From assembly GCA_938021205.1 (NCBI GenBank), contig CALIGI010000196.1:1-32609 (forward strand): a stretch of 32,609 nucleotides of DNA, written 5' to 3'. A program made the translations under genes and the position numbers. How positions within the stretch are numbered: the stretch's first letter is position 1; each line of letters opens with the position of its first letter. The DNA is from an uncultured Pseudanabaenaceae cyanobacterium (GTDB lineage Bacteria; Cyanobacteriota; Cyanobacteriia; PCC-9006; JAAUQQ01). A model generated the notes under the pieces. The model was not told where the DNA came from. It saw nothing but the letters and a program-made list of their open reading frames with translations, and made no database searches. This document shows positions 17,240 through 24,815 of the stretch, piece by piece.

Positions 17240-17647
17240 ATGGATTACGACGCTGCTATGGATTACGCCTCGATGTATGGCTATCCGTCGCCGAATTACG
17301 CGCTGTTGATGATTGGGTTGTTTATGGTGGTGACATCGGGTTATGCATTTCAGGAAACACTGAAGCTGATGGTGCGAGCTTGGTTCCAGCAGAGTCCTGA
17401 TTGGGATTTACCTCGGGTTCGAGAGAGTATTGAGTTACGGTTGCCCTTTTGGGGGATGTTGGTGGGGACGGGGTTGTTTTTATCCTCTGGGGTTGAGATT
17501 TTTGGGTTTTCGGCGAAGGCGTCTTATGCGTTTTCGATGCCTTTGACGGTGATTACTGGAATTTTGGTTTGGTGGCAGTTAGGTAAAATTTTGGCTCAGT
17601 TGGGTGAGGGGGGATCTGCGGCGATTGATTTAGATTCGCTGATTTAG
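17240..17647 (+). CDS. Small hypothetical membrane protein
   Basis: This 135-residue protein is not recognised. The ATG at 17240 is preferred; a TTG at 17231 gives three more residues. An N-terminal Tyr/Asp/Met-rich stretch (MDYDAAMDYASMYGYPS) precedes three hydrophobic segments: ALLMIGLFMVVTSGYAF, FWGMLVGTGLFLSSGVEIFG and FSMPLTVITGILVWWQLGKI. Between the first two is an amphipathic charged part (QQSPDWDLPRVRESIELRLP). It lies about 115 bp after the ABC1-family gene on the same strand and is followed by a very strong terminator. Confidence 0.75.
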   Translation: MDYDAAMDYASMYGYPSPNYALLMIGLFMVVTSGYAFQETLKLMVRAWFQQSPDWDLPRVRESIELRLPFWGMLVGTGLFLSSGVEIFGFSAKASYAFSMPLTVITGILVWWQLGKILAQLGEGGSAAIDLDSLI

Positions 17648-17658
17648 GTCGAGTTGGT

Positions 17659-17700
17659 AAAAGGAAAGCGATCGCACAAACATGCGATCGCTTTCCTTTT
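17659..17700 (+). terminator. Strong rho-independent terminator containing two HIP1 sites
   Basis: An 18-bp perfect stem (17659-17676 and 17683-17700) with the 6-nt loop caaaca ends in TTTT followed by GTTT. Both arms contain GCGATCGC. The A-tract on the left arm lets it work in both directions. It starts 12 bp after the stop of the small membrane protein. Confidence 0.9.
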
Positions 17701-18000
17701 GTTTATGACTTAGCTCTGGGTTCAAGAGATAAATCGTCAAATCCAGATAGCCTTGGGGCCAGCCCCAAAACCCGCTCAAGGAGGAGGCGCTTCGTCCTTA
17801 GAGGTTATCCTCCTGCGCAAGGGAGCTGGGTTGCTTCACTGTTTGAAGCAAGTACTTTAGGCAATGCAATATTAACGGGCGTTGTTGTGGGGTGAAGTGT
17901 GGATGATGAAAGTCTTTCGCAAGCGTTGGTTAAGTAGAGCCGAAACCAGCAACCTGACTAACGTGAGTTCGACGCATTGATGCCTGGCCTTGCTCTGCTG

Positions 18001-18122
18001 CTGTGAGCTAAAGTTCACAGCTAAAAGCTCAAGTCCGTTAAAACGGACTAAACAGCCGACTGATCTGGGTTTCAGCCCGCTTTAGTGGGCTTTAGCTCTT
18101 AGCCTGGGGATTTATCCCCAGG
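18001..18122. repeat. Array of four consecutive hairpins
   Basis: In order: ctgtga/tcacag (18001-18020), agtccgtt/aacggact (18032-18049), agcccgc/gtgggct (18074-18091, one G-T pair) and cctgggga/tccccagg (18103-18122). Stacked short palindromes of this sort recur as multicopy spacer elements in cyanobacteria. Whether it is transcribed is unknown. Confidence 0.7.
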
Positions 18123-18145
18123 GTGCTAGACCAGTGTTTTGGCAA

Positions 18146-18162
18146 GCTGTCGAACTCAGGTT
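18146..18162 (+). repeat. Dispersed 17-bp spacer repeat, copy 3
   Basis: This copy is identical to 123-139. Here it is followed by ttgactag and the 'cccttcgacttcactcag' string, a sequence type often seen in cyanobacterial spacers. Confidence 0.6.
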
Positions 18163-18339
18163 GACTAGTAACGCTCCCTTCGACTTCACTCAGAGCTGCA
18201 CCAACTTCAGCTCAAATACTTCGATCCGCGTAAGCGGTAACCCAACAAACCAACTAAGACCAGAGAAACGCACATCAACCTATCGCAGCCTCGTACTAGA
18301 AACTATGAACCGCCAGGTTATGCAGGGGGTAACCCGTAG

Positions 18340-18387
18340 GGGGAGGCATCTCCTCCCCATCGGCGGGAGTTTGAGGGCTGGCCCTCA
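18340..18387. repeat. Two adjacent GC-rich hairpins
   Basis: Stem one is ggggagg/cctcccc (18340-18346, 18352-18358). Stem two is tgagggc/gccctca (18372-18378, 18381-18387). They lie about 75 bp beyond the stop codon of the minus-strand microprotein, so they could serve as its terminator, though no T-run follows. Confidence 0.5.
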
Positions 18388-18461
18388 TGGCTGCCAGATT
18401 TGCCGCTTTGCGATTTGCGATTTGCCTCTTCAAGCCAATGCCATAGACACCCCAGACAAAC

Positions 18462-18557
18462 TTAGCCGCCCTTCGAAAACGTAAACAGAATAATGATCGA
18501 CAACAACAAACCAGGAGACAAAAATCCCGCCAACAAACCCAAATCATGCCAAGTCAT
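18462..18557 (-). CDS. 31-residue single-TM microprotein
   Basis: An ATG at 18557 is preceded by an excellent AGGAGAG five bases upstream, better than most ribosome-binding sites in this window. It opens a 31-codon frame ending in TAA. The product begins MTWHDLGLLAG, continues as one strongly hydrophobic helix (FLSPGLLLSIIILFTF) and ends SKGG. This is the format of small thylakoid subunits of the photosystem, cytochrome b6f and NDH-1 complexes, but it does not match Psa, Psb, Pet or Ndh small subunits that I know. It is divergent from the ABA4-like gene at 18683. The identity is unknown; the call rests on the ribosome-binding site and composition. Confidence 0.6.
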   Translation of the reverse strand: MTWHDLGLLAGFLSPGLLLSIIILFTFSKGG

Positions 18558-18682
18558 TCTTTCTCTCCTAAAAACTCACACCTAAACAAACCATCATCCC
18601 CAGAGCTTAACACCGCCCAATAGCCATCCCAGCCCCCGATTCTACAAAAAATATTAAGACCCACCTCCCCCAAATATTCCCC

Positions 18683-19153
18683 ATGACCATCTCCCAACTC
18701 TTCGACAACTCCAACCTCTACATCCTCCCCTTCTGGACCCTCATGGTCCTCCTCCCCAACTGGACCTGGACCCGAAAAATAATGGGCTCCTACCTCCCCT
18801 TCATTCCCCTCATCCTCCTCTACCTCTACCTCTTCAGCTTTAGCCTCAACGCCGAAACCACCGAAGCCCTTGCCAGCCCCACCCTCACCGACATCGCCCG
18901 CTTCTTCGCTGACGAAACTTCCGTCGCCACAGGCTGGACCCACTTCTTGGTAATGGACCTCTTCGTCGGTCGCTGGATTTACTGGCAAGGTCAAGAAACC
19001 GGCGTTTGGACTCGCCATTCCATTGCCTTTTGCCTCTTCGCTGGCCCAGCTGGATTGCTATCCCACATCATCACCGCTGCTATTCATGGCAAATGGTTTG
19101 CGAAGGACACCAAGGGCGAAGTCACTGAAGCCACTGCATCGACTGAGAATTAG
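18683..19153 (+). CDS. ABA4-like membrane protein (DUF4281 type)
   Basis: The 156-residue protein resembles the ABA4-like family. Plant ABA4 is needed for neoxanthin synthesis, and the role of cyanobacterial members is less clear. Four hydrophobic segments are visible (ILPFWTLMVLLPN, YLPFIPLILLYLYLFSF, WTHFLVMDLFVGRWIYWQ, IAFCLFAGPAGLLSHIITAA). The family-type W-TH-L--D-F-GRW block is present. The C-terminal tail is short and acidic/Thr-rich. The ATG at 18683 is taken because the hydrophobic start matches the family. The gene ends 12 bp before the methyltransferase start, so the two are probably cotranscribed. Confidence 0.88.
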   Translation: MTISQLFDNSNLYILPFWTLMVLLPNWTWTRKIMGSYLPFIPLILLYLYLFSFSLNAETTEALASPTLTDIARFFADETSVATGWTHFLVMDLFVGRWIYWQGQETGVWTRHSIAFCLFAGPAGLLSHIITAAIHGKWFAKDTKGEVTEATASTEN

Positions 19154-19165
19154 GAGAACAAGGCC

Positions 19166-19972
19166 TTGCTAAGTCACATTCGCGTCGTGCTGGTAGAGCC
19201 TTCAGGTCCCTTAAATGTGGGATCCGTGGCAAGGGTGATGAAAAACTTTGGCCTGGAGAAGCTAGTCCTGGTGAGACCCCGCTGCGATCGCCACGACCCC
19301 GAGTCTCTCCAAATGGCCGTCCATGCCCGCGGCCTCTTGGATGCGGCCCAAATTGTCGACAGCCTACCAGCAGCCCTCATCGGCGTAGAACGGGCGATCG
19401 CCACCACCGGAGAAATCCACGACACTCCCACCCCCCTAGAAACACCTCGCCAAGTTTTACCCTGGCTACTCAGCCCTAAAACCACACCAGCCACCCTCAA
19501 TACCCCCAGCTTCCAAAGCGCCCTCATCTTTGGTCGCGAAGACCACGGACTCTCAACCCAAGAATTGCACTACGCCCAACGCCTTCTGCAAATCCCCAGC
19601 GACCAGGCCTACACCTCCCTCAACCTGGCCCAGGCTGTAGCCGTCTGTTGCTATGAGCTAGGTCAATTGGCTGCTATCTCCACGGACCCAAAGCCAAATC
19701 ATTTACAAAGTCCCCACGCAGCTCACTCCATTGTTGAACCGATCCAAGAAGATCGCCCCGCAACCTTAGAGGCCCTAGAGGGCTATTACGAGCAGTGCGA
19801 ATCGCTGCTTTTAGAGATCGGTTACCTGCTCCCACACACAGCCGCAAGCCGCATGAAACGCTTTCGCCGTCTATATCACAGAGCCCAGCCTAGCGATCGA
19901 GAAGTCAATATGCTGCGAGGAATTTTGCGCCAAATGCGCTGGGCCTTACACAATTTGCCCAGAAGCAAGTAG
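19166..19972 (+). CDS. trmJ: SPOUT tRNA/rRNA methyltransferase, TrmJ-like
   Basis: SPOUT-family 2'-O-methyltransferase of 268 residues. TrmJ methylates ribose 32 of certain tRNAs using SAM. The N-terminus has VVLVEPSGPLNVGSVARVMK with the conserved Asn and Arg. The knot motif is IFGREDHGLS (Gly123, Arg124, Glu125), then LQIPSDQAYTSLNLAQAVAV. The C-terminal extension (YYEQCESLLLEIGYLLP, RRLYHRA, LRGILRQMRWAL) is typical of TrmJ rather than TrmL or TrmH. The TTG start at 19166 has TAGGAGA about nine bases upstream. Exact substrate is inferred from the family. Confidence 0.87.
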   Translation: MLSHIRVVLVEPSGPLNVGSVARVMKNFGLEKLVLVRPRCDRHDPESLQMAVHARGLLDAAQIVDSLPAALIGVERAIATTGEIHDTPTPLETPRQVLPWLLSPKTTPATLNTPSFQSALIFGREDHGLSTQELHYAQRLLQIPSDQAYTSLNLAQAVAVCCYELGQLAAISTDPKPNHLQSPHAAHSIVEPIQEDRPATLEALEGYYEQCESLLLEIGYLLPHTAASRMKRFRRLYHRAQPSDREVNMLRGILRQMRWALHNLPRSK

Positions 19973-20098
19973 AGTATGGGCTACCTGAGCGCAGGAGGGA
20001 GCTGTACCCCCTGTTGCTTATGGCTGCGAGTCAGGCAGTATTGAAATCCTACCCAGGGAATTCCCCTTTCATCTCTTCTATATTATGGAGGAGCTGAA

Positions 20099-20119
20099 AT
20101 GATTAATACCCATGCTTGA
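20099..20119 (+). other. Possible six-codon leader ORF
   Basis: GGAGGAG at 20087-20093 lies five bases before an ATG that opens MINTHA and stops at TGA. It sits about 80 bp upstream of the beta-lactamase-like gene, whose own start has no clear ribosome-binding site. It may be a leader peptide or chance. Confidence 0.3.
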
Positions 20120-20199
20120 CCAACCCACTGACCTTTTCCAAGGCCAGCCGAGGGTTGCCAGCGCAGCTGTGATATTCCTTGTTAATCCTCGGTGTGGCT

Positions 20200-21876
20200 A
20201 TGGTGCTGGATGGAAGAAATCGACCGCAAATGCGCAATGCGCGACGGCCTCGTGGTCGCCGTGAAAAACTGCAAGTGGTTCCTTCTACCCGTAGCAATAG
20301 CAATAGCCGCAGTACTAGCTTTACCAACACCTCTACTCCTAACCGCAAGGCCCGCCTGACAGTCGTTTCTACCCAACCCAGCCCTAAACCCCTAGAGCGT
20401 TCCACTCGACGTCGTCGCCTCGAAGAACGTTCCCCCAGCCGCCGCAAAGCTTCGTCTCGCAATCCAGACCATCGATCCGAGAGTCGCCTGGAGCGTTCTG
20501 CTCGCAATCTCCAGAGCCGCCGCCAGCGCAACGCAGCGACTCCCCGCAAACGGCGCAGCCTGTTTTCGAAAGGCAAAACTTCACCCCCAGGCTTAGGCTT
20601 ACGCTCTCCTCATCAGTTAAAAGGAGCAACCCCACCCAAGCCTGCTGCTGTAGCTTCAAGGGGCTCCACGACTCGACTGGCTCAGCAGCCTTCTGGGACA
20701 GGTCTAACAAGTCGTCGTAATCGCCGTGCAGATCTCTCCCGTCGCCGTTCGACCGGTGCCAAAGCAGCCAAGTGGAAGCAGAATCAACAACAGCAACAGC
20801 CTCGTCAGGCTGCTCCTCCCGTATCTCCCCTAACCTATGTCCTACGCCTGCTGATTGTGGGTGTGGGCTTAGGCGTCATTGCAGGAACCGTACTGGCCTC
20901 CATTGACCCAAGCCTACGCTACGAGCCCACTGCGGCGGAAACTGCTGCAATGGCAGCCACGAAACAGCCCCCTTCCACGGAACTGGTACTGACGCGAGAA
21001 ATGCCAGCCCTCACGCTCCAACTCCAAGGTCTGATTGACCAAAACGAAGGCCTCACCGCTGGCGTGATGGTGGTGGACCTGGAGCGAGATAGCTATGCCT
21101 CCATCAATGCCAGCCAACAGTTTGCTTCGGCCAGCACGATAAAACTGCCTATCCTCGTTGCGCTTCTAGAAGAAGCCGATGCGGGCAACCTCGACATGAC
21201 AGAATTGCTGACCATGGAATTGGCAGACATTGTCAATGAAGCTGGAGAAATGCAGTTTCAGCCCCCCGGCACTCAGTTCTCAGTGCTAGAGACAGCCACA
21301 GAAATGATTCGCATTAGCGACAATACTGCAACGAATCTGTTGATTAAGCGCCTGGGTGGCATGACCCTGCTCAACGATCGCTTCCGCTCCTGGGGCCTCA
21401 AGCAAACGGCTTTGCAAAACATGCTGCCGGACCTGGGTGGCACGAATACGATTTCCCCCAAGGACTTGGTGACTTTGCTGGGTCGGGTGAACCGAGGAGA
21501 TATTTTGTCGGCAGCGGGACGCGATCGCCTCTTCCAGATCCTCCAAACCACCGAAACTAACGACCTCCTCCCCCAGGGCATTGGCCCCGGCGCAACCATC
21601 GCCCACAAGACCGGTAACATCGGCAAATCCATCGGAGATGTGGGCCTTGTGCAAATGCCCAGCGGCAAGAACTATTTGATGATGGCCATGGTAGAACGTC
21701 CCCATGGGGATCTGCGGGCGGATGAGTTGATTCGCAACATGTCTTGGGAGACTTATCAGTTCCTGGAATCAACGGAGCAGAAGTCTGAGCAAATGGTGCC
21801 GCCCAATGTGCCGCGCTCTAATATTGCTGGGGAGAACCTGGAGCTAGATTCTTCGATCATGACGACTGAACCTTAA
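20200..21876 (+). CDS. Membrane-anchored class A beta-lactamase-fold serine hydrolase
   Basis: A basic, Arg/Ser/Pro-rich low-complexity tail of about 200 residues precedes one TM helix (about 212-234, LRLLIVGVGLGVIAGTVLAS). A beta-lactamase-type domain follows on the outer side. SxxK is STIK (Ser312, Lys315), SDN is 373-375 and KTG is 470-472, so the fold and nucleophile are intact. The ExxLN motif that supplies the general-base Glu in true class A enzymes is not seen in the expected place; the stretch reads LPDLGGTNTISPKDL. A cell-wall or peptide hydrolase is therefore as likely as a drug-resistance enzyme. I prefer the ATG at 20200; a TTG at 20179 also fits. No neighbour explains it. Confidence 0.87.
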   Translation: MVLDGRNRPQMRNARRPRGRREKLQVVPSTRSNSNSRSTSFTNTSTPNRKARLTVVSTQPSPKPLERSTRRRRLEERSPSRRKASSRNPDHRSESRLERSARNLQSRRQRNAATPRKRRSLFSKGKTSPPGLGLRSPHQLKGATPPKPAAVASRGSTTRLAQQPSGTGLTSRRNRRADLSRRRSTGAKAAKWKQNQQQQQPRQAAPPVSPLTYVLRLLIVGVGLGVIAGTVLASIDPSLRYEPTAAETAAMAATKQPPSTELVLTREMPALTLQLQGLIDQNEGLTAGVMVVDLERDSYASINASQQFASASTIKLPILVALLEEADAGNLDMTELLTMELADIVNEAGEMQFQPPGTQFSVLETATEMIRISDNTATNLLIKRLGGMTLLNDRFRSWGLKQTALQNMLPDLGGTNTISPKDLVTLLGRVNRGDILSAAGRDRLFQILQTTETNDLLPQGIGPGATIAHKTGNIGKSIGDVGLVQMPSGKNYLMMAMVERPHGDLRADELIRNMSWETYQFLESTEQKSEQMVPPNVPRSNIAGENLELDSSIMTTEP

Positions 21877-22215
21877 TTCAGTCGCGAGCAGTTAGGGCCG
21901 TCCTACTTTTAAACCATCCTGAAATCTTGCCATGGTTTTGCAGAGCAAGGTTCACAGACTAGAAGCGGATGATTACATGCTTGGAAAATCCTTCACAATT
22001 AAGGCCACAATCCACGAGTAACGATTTGAAGATTATTTCGCATGCAGTTTTAACCTGTACATCCACCCAGTAAAGAAAGCTCAGAACATCTTTTTTATAG
22101 AGACGGTCCTGGGTCAAGTTTCGGCTTGACCTAGAATTTTGCGTGTTTCTACGAGAGAACCAAGGCTACAACGTGAGTAATTCCACGGCGCTTCTCAGCC
22201 TTGCACTCTTCCGCT
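21877..22215. other. Spacer before the RTX gene
   Basis: No gene is seen. It contains the hairpin at 22112-22131 followed by TTTT. It must hold the terminator of the upstream gene and the promoter of the downstream gene. Confidence 0.4.
22112..22137 (+). terminator. Terminator-like hairpin
   Basis: Perfect 7-bp stem ggtcaag/cttgacc (22112-22118, 22125-22131) with loop tttcgg, followed by tagaatttt. It is about 235 bp after the beta-lactamase-like stop and about 85 bp before the next ATG. It may be a distal terminator or an attenuator of the RTX gene. Confidence 0.5.
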
Positions 22216-24768
22216 ATGACCCCTGCTTCTTCTCAGCCTGCCCTGTACGATTCCCCTCAACGCGCCTCATTCGCAGGGGTCATAGACAATGGACTATCGC
22301 TTCTCCAGCAAACTGTTCAGCCCGGCCATCAGCCAAGTGGCGCAAGTGAGAGTCACTTCCTCCAAGTCCTAAGCCAATCCTACGCAGCGCTGCTTCAGCA
22401 ACAATCACTAGATAACCTGGCTCAGCTTTCGACCCAACAATGGGTTCAGCTAGCCAGCTCCGTCACAGTCGATATCCTCCAGGGAAGTGCCGAAGATGAT
22501 CTACTCATTGGCACAGCAGGCGCAGATGTGATTGTGGGTGGAGCTGGGCGAGATACCTTCAAATTCAATAGCGCTGCTGAATTTGGTGATATTGTACTGG
22601 ACTTTGAAGTGGGGCGCGATCGCATCGATCTCACCTCAATCCTGACCACCGGCATCAGCCTGGGACAAAACCTCAAGCTAGAGCAGAGCGACTCCCACAG
22701 CTTGGTCTGGGCCGATGCCGGTCAGGGCTTCCAGAAAGTTGCGACCCTGATTAATGTAGACACAACAAATTTAAAATCCTCATCATTCCGTACTGGACCT
22801 GAGCCGCACAACGCCCTGGCCTCGACTGATTTCAACGGCGATGGCCAAGGTGACTTACTGCTTTACTACGAAGAATCTGGATGGAGTGGTATTGGCTTTT
22901 TAGATGTTTCGGCAACTGATGCGGAGGTTGTCGGTTCAACAGCACTGTGGCAAGGCTGGAAGCCCATTACCACGGGTGACTTCAACGGCGATGGTGAAAC
23001 CGATGTCGTGGTGCAACACCAGGAGCATCATTGGCAAGGGATCTTGTACAGATCGGGTGGCCAGATCCAGTCTAGCCAGAGCATTGTCGGCTGGACCGAT
23101 TGGGATATCGTGGGGGGCGGTCACTTCGATGGCGATCGCCAGTCCGATCTCCTCATCCGCCATCGCACCCAAAACTGGCATGGTGTGCTCCATCTAGGAG
23201 GAGTTCAGGGCAATGAAGTGCTAGCCTCCCAGGGCTTGAACCTCTGGACTGGGTGGGAACTTAAAACCACCGGGGATTTCGATGGTGATGGCCGAGCCGA
23301 TCTCGTGGTTCAGCACGAAACCGAAAACTGGTCCGGAATCCTTGGCCTCAACGACCAACAGCAAATTGTCCGCTCCCAGGGCATTGAGAGCTGGGAAGGC
23401 TGGGACATCGTTGGAGCCAGTGACCTCAACCAAGATGGACAACTAGACCTGCTGCTTGAGCATCCCGAGCTGAACTTGCAGGCAGCCTGGTGGATGGACG
23501 GTAGCCGCATGACCGCAGCCCAAGGTCTGACTAATGGGCAAGGCTGGGACCGCAGAGCCGCTACGATCCTGACCAGCTCGAATTCTGTTAACTCAGATGG
23601 ACACCAGGGTTTGGCCTACTGGCTGTCCGATGATGCCCAATGGGACGGGAGCGATCGCTTCCTCGGTCAAACTCAGACAGGGAATGGGAGCAAGCCTTTC
23701 CAGTTCAACTACGAAGCTGATTGGGGAACGGGCAGCAAATACCTCCTCATCCAGACTGGAGCGACCGTGGTTGCCCAGGCGCTGACGGTGAGCGAAGCGG
23801 CTCCCGACCTCAAACGCTACTGGTTTTACTATGACTTCAACCCGGCCCAACCGAGCCAGGCGGATAGCTACTTGGGCTCAGTGATTGCCCCCGAAGGAAC
23901 CTATAACGTGGCTCGTCCGCTCACGGCGGGTGGCTATGACCTAGCAGATGGCTTTAATCCCAATCCCCAAGCTACCGAAGCTGGAGCAGATGGGCGCTAC
24001 TTCATTTACCTGGAGGAGGACTACGACGATCGCCGCATTGATGAAGTGGGCCAAGTCTCTGTGATTTCCTACCGCGATCGTAGTTCAGCCAGCGCTCAGC
24101 AACCCTTCCAAACCATCACGCCTTATCACTACTCCCAGGGACAGCCCGCAGGCTACGCCTTTCTGGGAAGTGAGATCGATTACCTGGGCTCACCCAACAA
24201 TCCTGCAGCTCGCTTCGGTCAAGACTTGTATGTCGCTGAGGCTGGCAAGCCGGATTTAGACATTCAAGTTCATGCGCCTGCCAGTGACTTCACAGCTTAT
24301 CAACTGAACGCGATTAATATCGCGATCGCGAACTGGGAGAAGCTAATTGTGGTGGACAAAGATCAGTCTGGTCAGCTCAAACTCGCCATTACCCGAGGCG
24401 ATCGCCGCATTGGCGGACAAGATTGGAATGGCATTTGGGGAGAGGCCTTCTTTGACCCAACTGTAGGTCGCCGCCTAAACCGCAATACTCCTCAAGTCGA
24501 TTTGGGTGCAGATTTCCATAGTCGTATCCACTTTAGTAACGCTCGCTTGGGTCGACTGAGCACCCATCAGCTCATTCGCTTGACGATGCATGAAATTGGT
24601 CACACCCTGGGCCTCAATGAAGCCCAGAATGACGCAACCCTCGGACTCGATAGTGTGATGGATAAGGAGGGTCTAGATGCAAACGTCACCGAAGGAATGC
24701 TCCAACGTTTGGAATCCTTGGGATATCAAGTTAACCGTGCCGCTGCTGCTAGCTTGCAGTGGCATTAG
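22216..24768 (+). CDS. Secreted RTX / FG-GAP repeat protein with a metzincin-like protease domain
   Basis: About 850 residues with no Sec signal peptide. An RTX-type calcium-binding block lies near the N-terminus (about 88-115: GSAEDDLLIGTAGADVIVGG, then AGRDTF). Five FG-GAP/VCBS-like repeats follow (about 200-453). Each carries a DxNxDG-type calcium loop at about residues 205, 255, 303, 354 and 403, a period of about 50. This looks like a partial beta-propeller. The C-terminus holds HEIGHTLGLNE (His792, Glu793, His796) with a SVMD Met-turn (Met815), as in metzincins. Position 11 of the motif is Glu802 instead of the usual His or Asp. Type I secretion is likely from the RTX block, but no transporter is in the window. 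The ATG at 22216 is preferred. Confidence 0.85.
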   Translation: MTPASSQPALYDSPQRASFAGVIDNGLSLLQQTVQPGHQPSGASESHFLQVLSQSYAALLQQQSLDNLAQLSTQQWVQLASSVTVDILQGSAEDDLLIGTAGADVIVGGAGRDTFKFNSAAEFGDIVLDFEVGRDRIDLTSILTTGISLGQNLKLEQSDSHSLVWADAGQGFQKVATLINVDTTNLKSSSFRTGPEPHNALASTDFNGDGQGDLLLYYEESGWSGIGFLDVSATDAEVVGSTALWQGWKPITTGDFNGDGETDVVVQHQEHHWQGILYRSGGQIQSSQSIVGWTDWDIVGGGHFDGDRQSDLLIRHRTQNWHGVLHLGGVQGNEVLASQGLNLWTGWELKTTGDFDGDGRADLVVQHETENWSGILGLNDQQQIVRSQGIESWEGWDIVGASDLNQDGQLDLLLEHPELNLQAAWWMDGSRMTAAQGLTNGQGWDRRAATILTSSNSVNSDGHQGLAYWLSDDAQWDGSDRFLGQTQTGNGSKPFQFNYEADWGTGSKYLLIQTGATVVAQALTVSEAAPDLKRYWFYYDFNPAQPSQADSYLGSVIAPEGTYNVARPLTAGGYDLADGFNPNPQATEAGADGRYFIYLEEDYDDRRIDEVGQVSVISYRDRSSASAQQPFQTITPYHYSQGQPAGYAFLGSEIDYLGSPNNPAARFGQDLYVAEAGKPDLDIQVHAPASDFTAYQLNAINIAIANWEKLIVVDKDQSGQLKLAITRGDRRIGGQDWNGIWGEAFFDPTVGRRLNRNTPQVDLGADFHSRIHFSNARLGRLSTHQLIRLTMHEIGHTLGLNEAQNDATLGLDSVMDKEGLDANVTEGMLQRLESLGYQVNRAAAASLQWH

Positions 24769-24815
24769 CGACCCAATCAAGAGCAAGCACTCGCAACCAG
24801 CCAACCTCATTTGCG

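Larger units (their letters stand above)
17701..18461. other. Hairpin-rich spacer of about 760 bp
   Basis: No gene is supported. Hairpins include ttgggg/ccccaa (about 17752-17767), an aggagga/tcctcct pair (about 17780-17815), the stacked array at 18001-18122, and GC-rich stems at 18340-18358 and 18372-18387. The repeat copy at 18146-18162 also lies here. A direct tttgcga repeat occurs near 18405. The content looks like accumulated palindromic spacer repeats. Confidence 0.6.

Noticed and set aside
18001..18122. CRISPR array considered for the repeated palindromes
   Set aside because: The four stems differ in sequence and spacing; there are no identical repeats and no cas genes.
18134..18484. 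116-codon plus-strand frame
   Set aside because: It runs through hairpin repeats and over the antisense of the microprotein; composition is not protein-like.
20103..20576. 157-codon antisense frame, very Arg-rich
   Set aside because: It mirrors the Arg/Ser-rich codons of the hydrolase tail and has no independent support.
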